Source: Faecalibacterium prausnitzii (GTDB taxonomy: Bacteria > Bacillota > Clostridia > Oscillospirales > Ruminococcaceae). From it: a stretch of DNA of 64,000 bases. The stretch's first letter is position 1, and the number at the start of each line of letters is the position of its first letter. Position numbers and translations under genes: made by a program. Location of the stretch: the NCBI RefSeq assembly GCF_003324185.1, contig NZ_PXUP01000017.1, positions 1 to 64,000 of the forward strand, written 5' to 3'. Positions 1 through 7,277 of the stretch are shown here, in pieces. The notes under the pieces were generated by a model. It did not search any database. It was not told where the DNA came from and saw only the letters and a program-made list of their open reading frames with translations.

Positions 1-173
1 AAATTTTTGGCAACGTACAAAAACACCTCTTGCAGTACATCTTCTGCCAGATACGAATCGCCCATAATTTTGTAAGCAGTATGGTAGACCAGCCGCTTGT
101 AGGTATTGTATACATCTACAAATTGTTCTTCACCGCTCTGGTCATCCAGAACTGCCAGATACATTGCCAGCAT
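1..173 (-). CDS. ECF-type sigma-70 family RNA polymerase sigma factor, N-terminal part (runs off window)
   Basis: Reading the minus strand from an ATG at 173 gives 57 residues that remain open to the window edge. They begin MLAMYLAVLDDQ and contain a typical sigma region 2 stretch ending in a LAEDVLQEVF motif, the core-polymerase-binding helix of ECF factors. A purine-rich site (AGAGGG) lies about 11 bases upstream of the ATG. A 31-bp near-palindrome (198-228) sits just upstream and could be its control site. The rest of the gene is outside the window, so region 4 cannot be checked. It may belong to the mobile module to its right or to the neighbouring sequence; this cannot be decided here. 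Confidence 0.75.
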   Translation of the reverse strand, partial: MLAMYLAVLDDQSGEEQFVDVYNTYKRLVYHTAYKIMGDSYLAEDVLQEVFLYVAKN

Positions 174-197
174 TTTCGCTCACATCCCTCTTATCGG

Positions 198-228
198 GAG
201 GAATTATGTCAATTTGACACAATTCCTC
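198..228. promoter_or_regulatory. 31-bp near-perfect palindrome between two sigma-factor genes
   Basis: Two 15-base arms (GAGGAATTATGTCAA and the complement of GAGGAATTGTGTCAA) flank a single central T at 213, with 14 of 15 positions paired. The minus-strand arm contains TTGACA. There is no T-run, so it does not look like an intrinsic terminator. Its position just upstream of the ECF sigma start (173) and downstream of the sigma-like gene (ends 238) suggests a dimeric-regulator operator. That role is inference. Confidence 0.5.
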
Positions 229-237
229 TCTGCCCAT

Positions 238-903
238 TCATATAAACCACCACGGCAGTTCCAGCCACAGGTTATCCATAGCTTGTTCCTCCGTCTTTTT
301 GGCGCGGCCTTTCGTCAGGTGAAAGTATATCGCCGCGCCAATCAGCGGATGTTCCTCGCCATCGGTAAAGCCATAACGATACAGCAGATAGGTCTGCTCG
401 CGCTGGGTCAGCCGTTTCAGGCCATCGTACAGTTCCCGGCGCGATTCCTGTTCCTCCATAATGGTCTGCGGCTGCATGGCGTAGGGGTCGGCTATGGCTT
501 CGATGCGCCGCAGCTGCTCTTCTCCCGGCAGAACATCGTCCAGCGAAACGCGCTGGTAGCAGATACCATCCTTGTCCTCTGTCACCATCCGCTGCTCAAA
601 AGCAGTAAAGGCATCCCGCGCCATGTCCATCATGGCGTTACGGATGGCAGGAGCCGCGTAGGTCAGGAACTTTATGCCACGGGCTGCATCGAACTTCGGC
701 ACGGCCTTCCATAAGCCCAGATTGCCCGCCTGTTTCAAATCATCCGTGTCAAGGTTCAAGCCAGACTGTGCCAGATTCATGCTGCGGAAAAGGTCATTTG
801 CCACCTTGCCAATAAAGGACTTGTTGTTGTCGATCAAGCTGTCCAACGCGGCAGCATCGCCTTTCTGTGCCAGCGCACAAAGCCGTTCATTCGTCTGCTT
901 CAT
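238..903 (-). CDS. Sigma-70 region 2-like protein of a mobile element
   Basis: 221 residues. The region around residues 45-95 (DDLKQAGNLGLWKAV, then F.TYA.PAIRN) matches sigma-70 region 2, which binds core RNA polymerase and the -10 element. Around residues 160-205 (LTQREQTYLLYRYGF) there is a weak region 4-like start, but the helix-turn-helix is not convincing and the C-terminus diverges, ending in WLELPWWFI. Its ATG at 903 lies inside the 3' end of the XRE gene (which stops at 887), so the two are translationally coupled. Such sigma-like proteins occur on clostridial integrative and mobilisable elements, where they probably drive element genes. No promoter targets can be named. Confidence 0.7.
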   Translation of the reverse strand: MKQTNERLCALAQKGDAAALDSLIDNNKSFIGKVANDLFRSMNLAQSGLNLDTDDLKQAGNLGLWKAVPKFDAARGIKFLTYAAPAIRNAMMDMARDAFTAFEQRMVTEDKDGICYQRVSLDDVLPGEEQLRRIEAIADPYAMQPQTIMEEQESRRELYDGLKRLTQREQTYLLYRYGFTDGEEHPLIGAAIYFHLTKGRAKKTEEQAMDNLWLELPWWFI

Positions 904-1717
904 GGGCGTTTTCCTGCTCTGCGGCGGACTGCAAGATTCCCAGCAGCCCGCTCCGCAGCTGTTCCAGTGCTTCCGGCGTGGCTCCCTCCATGCCCGAAAC
1001 GCTGTTCAACATTGCATCCGTCAACTGCTCTGCCGTGATCGTTGGGTGCCGCACATCCTGCCCCTTGGTCAATTCGGTGAACATCTTCTCTGCCACTTTC
1101 TTGCTCATGGCTTCCTGTTCGGCGTAATGGCTCCCGATGCCCTTTTTGATTTCCTTGACCGCCGCCATGAAGTACATCTCGATATCATCAAGGTCACCTT
1201 GGTATACTGGCTTTCTCCGAAGGCTGATGTCCTTTGCGGCTTTGGCTGCTTCCGGGGTCTTGACCTTTGTGCGCAGCAGGGTGCTCAATGTCGTGAACAT
1301 GGCATTCTGTGCTGCGATACCGGATGCGAAGGTATCATCAAAATACTGCGCTATGCGGTATGTAAGCTCTGCAAAGCGGGCGTTTTCCAACAGCAGGTTG
1401 ACCACCTCTGCATTGACACGCCCTGTGTAGAGGTTCTTTGCAGCCTCTACGGACAAGCCCAGTTCGACAATGTCGTAATTCTTGCGGTCGGGGATGTTGG
1501 TTTCTCCAAGCAAAAAATCCGTAGACACGTTGAACAGCCTTGCGATCTTTAGCACCTGCTCATGGGTCAGGGTTCCTTTCGCACCGCTGATGAAGCGGCT
1601 GATGGTGCTCTTGGAGCAGCCGATCTCCTTGGCAAGTTCTGGTTGGCTGATGTTATGCTCTTTCATCAAGTCCGCAAGACGGATGTTGGATGGTGCGGGC
1701 AGATATTCCCGTGCCAT
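887..1717 (-). CDS. XRE-family helix-turn-helix regulator
   Basis: 276 residues. Residues about 13-70 form a classic Cro/C1-type HTH (LMKEHNISQPELAKEIGCSK, then STISRFISGAK). The remaining 200 residues are helical and I do not recognise a domain. The start is an ATG at 1717, 8 bases after AGGAGGG. A strong minus-strand promoter lies upstream at 1750-1778. The gene overlaps the sigma-like gene by 17 bp, so regulator and sigma-like protein form one operon, probably controlling the mobile module. The family usually represses mobile-element genes; activation cannot be excluded. Confidence 0.8.
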   Translation of the reverse strand: MAREYLPAPSNIRLADLMKEHNISQPELAKEIGCSKSTISRFISGAKGTLTHEQVLKIARLFNVSTDFLLGETNIPDRKNYDIVELGLSVEAAKNLYTGRVNAEVVNLLLENARFAELTYRIAQYFDDTFASGIAAQNAMFTTLSTLLRTKVKTPEAAKAAKDISLRRKPVYQGDLDDIEMYFMAAVKEIKKGIGSHYAEQEAMSKKVAEKMFTELTKGQDVRHPTITAEQLTDAMLNSVSGMEGATPEALEQLRSGLLGILQSAAEQENAHEADE

Positions 1718-1749
1718 GTGGTCGGCCCTCCTTTTTGATCTTTTTCCTC

Positions 1750-1778
1750 ATTATAATACGCTCTGCCGTTTTGTTCAA
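1750..1778 (-). promoter_or_regulatory. Promoter of the XRE/sigma-like operon
   Basis: On the minus strand there is TTGAAC (1773-1778), a 17-base spacer and a perfect TATAAT (1750-1755). It lies about 35 bases upstream of the XRE ATG, with AGGAGGG in between. Confidence 0.75.
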
Positions 1779-2050
1779 TATACGGTTTTCTCTCCGCCCT
1801 TGCTGTTGCAACTCTGCAACCAGTAAGGGCTTTTTTCTTTTTCCGTTGCAGTTCTGCCGCTTTTTCGCCCTTTCTGCAAAATTTTCCGTATATTCAGGCA
1901 GGAAGCAAAAAACACCAGAGTTCCCACTTTGGGGTCTCTGTTGCAGTACATAACATCTACCTGCCCGGTGGCCGCAGGGTGCGGGGTTTTGTAGGCATCG
2001 AGCCGCTTGTCCACCCCTGCCCGTAAAAAGTGCATTTTTTCACGGAAGAA

Positions 2051-2204
2051 GTTCGTACAACCTGTACGGTCTGTACTTGTACGCATCTGTACGGCGAATT
2101 GAAGAAAATTAAAACGAATTGTCGTTTATATTTCAAATTTCCGTACGTCGTACGAACCGTACAGGTTATTTGAAGTCCGTACGCAATTTTTTCAGATGCG
2201 TACG
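2051..2204. repeat. Cluster of about ten GTAC-core repeats with long inverted arms
   Basis: About ten GTAC cores, most as CGTAC or GTACG, lie in 154 bases. They include an exact 12-bp inverted pair, AACCTGTACGGT (2059-2070) and ACCGTACAGGTT (2156-2167), and a second pair, ACGCATCT (2081-2088) and AGATGCGT (2194-2201). The arrangement is symmetrical about 2113. This looks like a multi-site protein-binding array (iteron-like or a relaxosome/regulator target). Confidence 0.6.
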
Positions 2205-2211
2205 GAGCGAT

Positions 2212-2303
2212 CAAGTTCGCATTGTGCGAACTTGTCGGGGCGAGGCCCCTCCATCTTGCTAGCGCAAGACCGTTCGGTCACTTAAAAGCCCCACTGGGGC
2301 TTT
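2212..2303. other. Chain of five hairpins, candidate oriT
   Basis: Successive stem-loops: CAAGTTCGCA/TGCGAACTTG (2212-2234, 3-base loop), GGGGC/GCCCC (2237-2249), CTTGC/GCAAG (2255-2268), ACCG/CGGT (2269-2278) and AAAGCCCC/GGGGCTTT (2285-2303). The first, a 10-bp perfect stem, is the best candidate for the relaxase recognition hairpin. It lies about 260 bases upstream of the MobV-type relaxase, where oriT is usually found in that family. The nick site cannot be assigned by eye. Confidence 0.5.
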
Positions 2304-2375
2304 CATTGCTTCGCAAACGTGAACTCGATTAGCTCTCCCGCAGGAGACGTTCCCCCTCGGAGAGTCCTCGAAGAG

Positions 2376-2442
2376 CCCACTACACTTTGCAGCCCATAGG
2401 GATGAAAGTGTCATAGTGGGTTATTACACTTCCGAAGAAGTG
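2376..2442 (+). promoter_or_regulatory. Structured leader of the relaxase gene
   Basis: A long stem pairs CCCACTACACTTT (2376-2388) with AAAGTG-TCA-TAGTGGG (2405-2420, three bases bulged). A second hairpin follows (CACTTC 2427-2432 with GAAGTG 2437-2442, loop CGAA). No T-run follows either. They lie 50-120 bases before the relaxase start and may control its translation or form part of the transfer origin. Confidence 0.4.
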
Positions 2443-2493
2443 CATCTTCGTTCCCCGTCACCTCTCGATGAACCTTGAAAGGAGGGATGCCCT

Positions 2494-3759
2494 TTGGCAA
2501 GAAACGATGGCGTTGACCGCACCAGTGTCCGAAATCTCGCCGTTTCGGACAAGGCCGTTGGCAACACCCAGCAGCACAATGAGCGTGAAAAGGACAGCTA
2601 TCGGAACCCCGATATTATCCCCCAGCGCACTGCATGGAACATCCACTTCAAAAAGCCAACCGCCAGCTACACCGACCTGTTCTCCCAACTGGAAACCGCT
2701 GGCACGATTTCAACGCGCGGCCTAAAGCCGGATGCAACCCATTATTGCGAGCTTGTCTTTGATGTCAACTCGGCCTACTTTGATAATCACGGCGGCTACG
2801 AGTTCGCCAAGCAGTTCTATGAGGATGCCTACCAAGCTGCCGTTCAAATCGTGGGCGGTGAGCAGTATATCCTCTCGGCAGTCATGCACGCCGATGAGAT
2901 CAACCGTGCCATGACCGAAGCATTAGGCCGTGAAGTCTACCACTATCATCTCCATGTGGTCTATGTGCCCGTGGTGGAAAAGCAGATTCTCTGGTCGAAA
3001 CGCTGCAAGGACAAGGCGTTGGTCGGTACCGTCAAGGAGACCGTCATGCAGGTCAGCCGGAGCAAGAAGTGGGCTTCCAAGCCCCTGCTGGACGATGCTG
3101 GAAAGCCTGTCCTGCAAAAGAGCGGCAAGCCAGTCCTGAAGAAGTCGTACAGTGTCCTGCAAGACGATTTCTTCCACTATATGCGCAATGCCGGGTACAC
3201 GGATGTAGAGCGCGGTGAGCGCGGCAGCACCGAAGAACACCTGACCGTCACCCAGTTCAAAGTCCAGCGGGAGCAGGAGCGACTGGACGCCCTGACCGCC
3301 CAAGCCGACCAAAAGGCACAGTCGCTTGCCAAAACCAGTCAGACCCTCTCCAAAAAGGAGAAGGAACTTGCCGCTGTGCAGAAAAAGACCACGCTCACGA
3401 AAGAAGCCCTCATTCATGCGCGTGATCTGGATTATATCGGCAAGCGCACCTTCCTCGGCAACTACTCGCTGACCGAAGAAGAATTTTCCAAGCTGAAAAA
3501 GCAAGCCGACCACGGCTATATGATGGACGTGGAGAACCGCCGCTTGAAAGAAGAACTTTCCACCGCCAAGAAGGAGGCCGTTCGTTGGAGCAACAAGTAC
3601 CACGACCTGTGGTACGACGTGAAACCCTATCTGGATGCTCTCCACCGTGCGCCCGAACTGGTGCGTGGCTTTCTGGAAAAGATTCTTGCCCCCAAGCAGG
3701 AGCACACCATGAATGTGCCGCAGCAAAACCGTAAGCGTGGGCAGGATATGGAACTTTGA
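2494..3759 (+). CDS. MobV/Pre-type plasmid recombination (relaxase) protein
   Basis: 421 residues. The N-terminal half carries the MobV signature in an expanded form: HADE at 132-135 and, after a 14-residue insertion, the histidine triad YHYHLHVV at 149-156. In the family these residues bind the metal and nick single-stranded DNA at oriT. The C-terminal half (about 255-380) is a coiled coil rich in Lys, Glu and Gln, as is common in Pre proteins. The start is TTG at 2494, chosen because GGAGGG sits 7 bases upstream; the ATG at 2487 is out of frame. It is the only transfer enzyme here. No integrase or coupling protein is visible, so the element is at most mobilisable from what can be seen. Confidence 0.85.
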   Translation: MARNDGVDRTSVRNLAVSDKAVGNTQQHNEREKDSYRNPDIIPQRTAWNIHFKKPTASYTDLFSQLETAGTISTRGLKPDATHYCELVFDVNSAYFDNHGGYEFAKQFYEDAYQAAVQIVGGEQYILSAVMHADEINRAMTEALGREVYHYHLHVVYVPVVEKQILWSKRCKDKALVGTVKETVMQVSRSKKWASKPLLDDAGKPVLQKSGKPVLKKSYSVLQDDFFHYMRNAGYTDVERGERGSTEEHLTVTQFKVQREQERLDALTAQADQKAQSLAKTSQTLSKKEKELAAVQKKTTLTKEALIHARDLDYIGKRTFLGNYSLTEEEFSKLKKQADHGYMMDVENRRLKEELSTAKKEAVRWSNKYHDLWYDVKPYLDALHRAPELVRGFLEKILAPKQEHTMNVPQQNRKRGQDMEL

Positions 3760-3776
3760 TTTTCGGAGGATACCAT

Positions 3777-3953
3777 TTGAATAAAAAGAAGAAGTCAAAC
3801 AAATCCGGCTACCCGGATGAAGCAATCAAGACCCTTGCACGTTGCTTTTATCCCTCCATGGTTGAGTTTTTCAACAGCGAGGAAGGCCAGCGTGAATATG
3901 AGGAATGGCTGAAAGAACAGGAAGCTCTACAAGCCTTGCCTGTTGCAGCATAA
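3777..3953 (+). CDS. Small hypothetical protein of the mobile module
   Basis: 58 residues starting at TTG 3777, chosen because CGGAGGA lies 7 bases upstream. A longer frame from TTG 3756 would overlap the relaxase stop and has no such site. The protein opens with a basic NKKKKSNKSG run, then a compact helical segment (YPDEAIKTLARCFYPSMVEF) and an acidic EEGQREYEEWLKEQE tail. I do not recognise a domain. It directly follows the relaxase and is probably cotranscribed with it. Confidence 0.6.
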   Translation: MNKKKKSNKSGYPDEAIKTLARCFYPSMVEFFNSEEGQREYEEWLKEQEALQALPVAA

Positions 3954-3958
3954 AAACA

Positions 3959-4046
3959 GCAGGACGCTCCCAGTAAAGGGAACGCCCTGCCTTACATAGA
4001 TGTATCTCACCGAGGTGTGTCCAGTTGGGCACACCTCTTATTTTTT
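3959..4046 (+). terminator. Hairpin followed by intrinsic terminator after the relaxase operon
   Basis: An imperfect stem (3959-3971 with 3978-3990, 11 of 13 paired) is followed by GAGGTGTG (4012-4019) and CACACCTC (4030-4037), then TTATTTTTT. The second is a good Rho-independent terminator for the plus-strand genes. Confidence 0.75.
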
Positions 4047-4051
4047 GGGCC

Positions 4052-4303
4052 TTAATCTTCTAACCCATGGCTCCCGGCCACATTCTTCAAATATTCCTCC
4101 GGATCGCCATTCAGAATCAAATCCGCATAGCCCAGTGGATCATTATAGATAAGGTAGTCCAATTCCGTCTGCTGTTCCATAGTCACATTCAGAGCATCCT
4201 CAACCCCGGTGCAGCCGATGGAAATCTTTCTCCCATCCCGGAGCAGCAGCTCCACGCAGCCGGTGTCCATATTAAACTTGCAGGCTCTTTCATCGTACTT
4301 CAT
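4052..4303 (-). CDS. DUF6061-like small protein
   Basis: 83 residues. It begins MKYDERACKFNMDTGCVELL and ends in a segment with ELDYLIYNDPLGYADLIL and a GDPEEYLK motif. This resembles the DUF6061 family of small proteins, common on mobile elements of gut clostridia and without known function. The start is ATG 4303, 8 bases after GGAGG; a TTG 15 bases further upstream (4318) overlaps that site and is unlikely. It faces the relaxase operon and shares the terminator zone with it. The family assignment is from memory of the conserved core. Confidence 0.65.
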   Translation of the reverse strand: MKYDERACKFNMDTGCVELLLRDGRKISIGCTGVEDALNVTMEQQTELDYLIYNDPLGYADLILNGDPEEYLKNVAGSHGLED

Positions 4304-4400
4304 AATCGCATCCTCCAATTCTCGTTATCGGCTTACGGTCTATGACAAGGCATCAGAGTTTTGCGCCGTCCACGGGAGCCTTCATTGTTGTACCCGAAGA

Positions 4401-4447
4401 AAACGAAAAATCCGAACCCTTCTCCAATCGGAAATAGGTTCGGATTT
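4401..4447 (-). terminator. Terminator of tRNA-Tyr
   Basis: AATCCGAACC (4409-4418) pairs with GGTTCGGATT (4437-4446). Minus-strand transcripts read a T-rich tail (TTTTTCGTTT) right after the stem. It lies 9 bases past the tRNA 3' end. The stem is also followed by TTTTTC on the plus strand, so it may work both ways. Confidence 0.75.
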
Positions 4448-4455
4448 TTCTTGTT

Positions 4456-4540
4456 TGGTGGGCGCGGGTGGATTCGAACCACCGAAGCTGAAAGCAGCAG
4501 ATTTACAGTCTGTCCCCATTGGCCACTCGGGAACACGCCC
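4456..4540 (-). tRNA. tRNA-Tyr (GTA)
   Basis: The minus strand reads GGGCGTG for the 5' acceptor arm, an anticodon loop CTGTAAA with anticodon GTA, a long variable arm typical of bacterial tRNA-Tyr, the GGTTCGAATCC T-arm and an encoded CCA end. Acceptor pairing is complete with one G-T pair. It marks the return to chromosomal sequence after the mobile module. No duplicated tRNA end is visible here, so integration at this tRNA is unproven. Confidence 0.95.
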
Positions 4541-4655
4541 ATATTCATTTTTGCAGTCGTTTGGACTGCCTGTATATGTTACCACTGAAAGCGCAATTTG
4601 TCAACCCATAATTTGGGCTGGGCGCAAAAAAAGAAGAAATAAAGGCAGAGATCAC

Positions 4656-4707
4656 AAAAGCCCTCCCGCTCGGGTGCGCTTTACAGCGTCCGGGCGGGAG
4701 GGCTTTT
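4656..4707 (-). terminator. Terminator downstream of the phosphofructokinase pair
   Basis: AAAAGCCCTCCCGC (4656-4669) pairs with GCGGGAGGGCTTTT (4694-4707). It lies 30 bases past the stop of the second phosphofructokinase and is symmetric, so it can stop transcription from either side. Confidence 0.8.
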
Positions 4708-4736
4708 CAGCCTGACAAAAACAGGTCAGGAGAAAA

Positions 4737-5969
4737 TCACTTCTGGTTCTTCATGTAGATGTGGTGCGGCAGACCGGCGATGTACAGCGGGGTCAGCTCG
4801 GCCTGAATCAGCGGACGGGCGTAGTCCAGGAAATCCTCGGTCATCTGGGTATGGTTGTTGTTCATCCAGCTCAGGGGAACCTTCTTTTCCAGGTTGGCGA
4901 CCTCGCTGATGGGATGCAGCTCGGTGGTGCACTGGTAAGGATTGTTGGAGATGCGCTTCAGGGCAACCATCTGGCCGGTAACACCCTCAAAGGCTGCCTT
5001 GGCGGCAGCACCACCCACCTGATAGGCCTCGGTGATGTCGGTGCGGCTGGTCAGGTGACCGGCGCAGCGCTGCAGGGTGGAAAGCTCGATGCAGCGGGTC
5101 TTGGTGTCCAGATTGCGGGCCACCACATTGGCCAGATACCGTGCGGTACCGGTCAGCGCCTTGTGACCGAAAGCATCCACGGCGTGCACGTCGTCCGCCA
5201 GCTCACAGACATAGCGGCCATCCTCCAGCTTAACGCCCTCGGACACGGCAATAACGATGCTGGGCTTCTTTTCCTGCATCACACGCACCTTTTCCACAAA
5301 GCGCTCCACGTTGAAGGGAACCTCGGGCAGGCAGATCATGTCCACGCCCTCGCAATCATCGCTCTTGGCCAGTGCGGCGGCAGCGGTCAGCCAGCCGGCA
5401 TTGCGGCCCATGATCTCCACCACGGTAACGTACTTGGTGCCGTACACGGTGGCATCGCGGATGATCTCTTTCATCACAACGCCAATGTACTTGGCGGCAG
5501 AGCCATAGCCGGGGGTGTGGTCGGTGACCATCAGGTCGTTGTCGATGGTCTTGGGCACGCCCATAAAGCGGATGTCACTGCCAACGCGCTGACCGTAGTC
5601 AGCCAGCTTACCGATGGTGTCCATGGAGTCGTTGCCGCCGATATAGAAGAAGTAACCGATGTTCAGCTTTTCCAGAATGGCGAACAGCTTTTTGTACACT
5701 GCCTCGTCGTCCCGCCAGTCGGGAAGCTTATAGCGGCAGCTGCCCAGAAAGCTGGACGGGGTGCGCTTGAGCAGCTCGATGTCCAAGTCATCGGTCAGCA
5801 GGGTGGAAAGATCCACCACCCGCTCCTCCAGCAGACCGGCAACACCGTTGCACATACCGTACACGATGTCTGCGCCGCGGTTCTTGCAGCTTTCAAAGAC
5901 ACCCGCCAGACTGGCATTGATGACAGAGGTGGGGCCGCCGGACTGACCGACGATTGCATTTTTTCCCAT
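4737..5969 (-). CDS. Pyrophosphate-type 6-phosphofructokinase (copy 1)
   Basis: 410 residues; catalyses fructose-6-phosphate to fructose-1,6-bisphosphate in glycolysis. The sequence shows GQSGGPTSVIN at 8-18, GGNDSM at 111-116 and PKTIDND at 139-145. The Asp of GGND and the Lys of PKTIDND are the residues that distinguish PPi-dependent enzymes from ATP-dependent ones (which have GGDGS and PGTIDND). MGRNAGW follows as the substrate-binding loop. Length fits the family. The start is ATG 5969 behind AAGGAG. It is the second gene of a tandem pair, 84 bases after its paralogue, with a terminator downstream. The phosphoryl donor is inferred from motifs, not proven. Confidence 0.9.
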   Translation of the reverse strand: MGKNAIVGQSGGPTSVINASLAGVFESCKNRGADIVYGMCNGVAGLLEERVVDLSTLLTDDLDIELLKRTPSSFLGSCRYKLPDWRDDEAVYKKLFAILEKLNIGYFFYIGGNDSMDTIGKLADYGQRVGSDIRFMGVPKTIDNDLMVTDHTPGYGSAAKYIGVVMKEIIRDATVYGTKYVTVVEIMGRNAGWLTAAAALAKSDDCEGVDMICLPEVPFNVERFVEKVRVMQEKKPSIVIAVSEGVKLEDGRYVCELADDVHAVDAFGHKALTGTARYLANVVARNLDTKTRCIELSTLQRCAGHLTSRTDITEAYQVGGAAAKAAFEGVTGQMVALKRISNNPYQCTTELHPISEVANLEKKVPLSWMNNNHTQMTEDFLDYARPLIQAELTPLYIAGLPHHIYMKNQK

Positions 5970-6053
5970 GATGATTTCTCCTTTTTTGTTTTTTCTGTTT
6001 CGGCTATAAAAACGTGCAGTCGCACGAAAACAGACGCGGAAGGGAAAGGCGGA

Positions 6054-7277
6054 TCACAAACGGATGTGGCGGGGGGTACCGTTCACATAAACGGGGGTCA
6101 CCTCATCCAAAATCAGCGGACGGGCATACTCCTCAAAGGCTTCGGTCACCTGCATCCCGTCCGGAGTGATCCATTCCAGCGGGACCTTCTTTTCCAAATT
6201 TGCCACCTGCTGCACATCCACAGACTCGGTGATGCACTGGTACGGGTAGTTGGAGACCCGCTTGAGGGCGATCATGCGGCCGCTCTCACCGGCAAAGGCG
6301 GCAGCGGCGGCGGCACCGCCAACGGCGTAGGCCTCGTTCACATCCGTGCGGCTGGCCAAATGGCTGGCGCAGCGCTGCAGGGTGGAGAACTCAATGGCAC
6401 GGCTCTTGCACTGCAGCTTGTCGTGGATGAGCTCCGAAAGGTAACGGCTGGTGCCGCTGAGGATGGCCTTGTGGCCAAAAGCGTCCAGCTGGCCGGCGGT
6501 GGACACCAGATCGCACAGGTAAGTACCGTCTGCGGTCTTTACGCCCTCGCTGGCTGCGATGATAACGTTGGACTTTACCCGCTGCAGCTCGTCCACCCGG
6601 GCAAGGAACTTGTCCTGATCAAAGGGCACTTCCGGCAGCAGGATCAGGTCGGGGCCTTCGCAGTCCTCGCCGCCTGCCAGACAGGCCGCACCGGCCAGCC
6701 AGCCTGCGTGGCGGCCCATGATCTCGGCCACCGTCACGCTGCGGATGTTATACACCGAGGAGTCGCGGATGACTTCCTTTAAGATGGTAGCAATGTACTT
6801 TGCGGCAGAGCCGTAGCCGGGGGTGTGGTCGGTGAGGCACAGATCGTTGTCGATAGTCTTGGGCACACCGATAAACCGCACATTGCTGCCCACCTGCTGC
6901 CCGTAGCGGGACAGTTTTGCGATGGTATCCATCGAGTCGTTGCCGCCGATGTAGAACACGGCACAGATGTCGTACTTGTCAAACAGGGTGAACAGCTTGA
7001 CGAACGGGGTGGCATCGGTGTCCGGGTCGGGCAGCTTGAAGCGGCAGCTGCCCAGATAGCTGGACGGAGTACGCTTGAGCAGCTCGATGCTCATGCGGTC
7101 ATCCAGCAGAACGTTGAGCTCCAGCAGCTCTTCCTTGAGCAGACCCTCGATGCCGTACTTCATGCCGTACACCTTGTCTGCACCCAGACTGCGGGCAGCT
7201 TTGTATACGCCTGCAAGGCTGGAGTTGATCACGGCGGTAGGGCCGCCGCTCTGACCAATGATGATATTCTTGGCCAT
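6054..7277 (-). CDS. Pyrophosphate-type 6-phosphofructokinase (copy 2)
   Basis: 407 residues starting MAKNIIIGQSGGPTAVIN. The start is ATG 7277, placed behind AAGGAGGTTTCC; a longer open frame to 7505 has no such site and would add an unrelated 76-residue head. It has the same GGNDSM, PKTIDND and MGR(H)AGW motifs as the downstream copy, so the PPi-type prediction applies here too. The two proteins are clear paralogues with similar length and collinear motifs. Many clostridia carry two PFKs with different kinetics or donors, so one could have drifted in function. It is the first gene of the operon; an inverted repeat upstream (7424-7472) may control it. Confidence 0.9.
   Translation of the reverse strand: MAKNIIIGQSGGPTAVINSSLAGVYKAARSLGADKVYGMKYGIEGLLKEELLELNVLLDDRMSIELLKRTPSSYLGSCRFKLPDPDTDATPFVKLFTLFDKYDICAVFYIGGNDSMDTIAKLSRYGQQVGSNVRFIGVPKTIDNDLCLTDHTPGYGSAAKYIATILKEVIRDSSVYNIRSVTVAEIMGRHAGWLAGAACLAGGEDCEGPDLILLPEVPFDQDKFLARVDELQRVKSNVIIAASEGVKTADGTYLCDLVSTAGQLDAFGHKAILSGTSRYLSELIHDKLQCKSRAIEFSTLQRCASHLASRTDVNEAYAVGGAAAAAAFAGESGRMIALKRVSNYPYQCITESVDVQQVANLEKKVPLEWITPDGMQVTEAFEEYARPLILDEVTPVYVNGTPRHIRL

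Larger units (their letters stand above)
1779..2480. other. Long non-coding control region upstream of the relaxase
   Basis: About 700 bases with no convincing gene. A 103-codon minus-strand frame (1775-2086) has no ribosome-binding site and runs into the XRE -35 box. The stretch holds the GTAC-repeat cluster (2051-2204) and a chain of hairpins (2212-2442), described separately. It is the likely transfer-origin and transcription-control region of the mobile module. Confidence 0.5.

Noticed and set aside
1775-2086. 103-codon minus-strand frame upstream of the XRE gene
   Set aside because: No ribosome-binding site, no recognisable domain, and its 3' end overlaps the -35 box of the XRE promoter.
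4405-4540. Integration of the mobile module into tRNA-Tyr
   Set aside because: The tRNA and its own terminator are intact and no repeated 3' end of the tRNA is visible in the window; the other end of the element is outside it.
4761-6782. 673-codon plus-strand open frame across the phosphofructokinase genes
   Set aside because: It is antisense to two well-identified enzymes, rich in His/Gly/Val/Gln as expected from complementing GC-rich codons, and has no ribosome-binding site or known motif.
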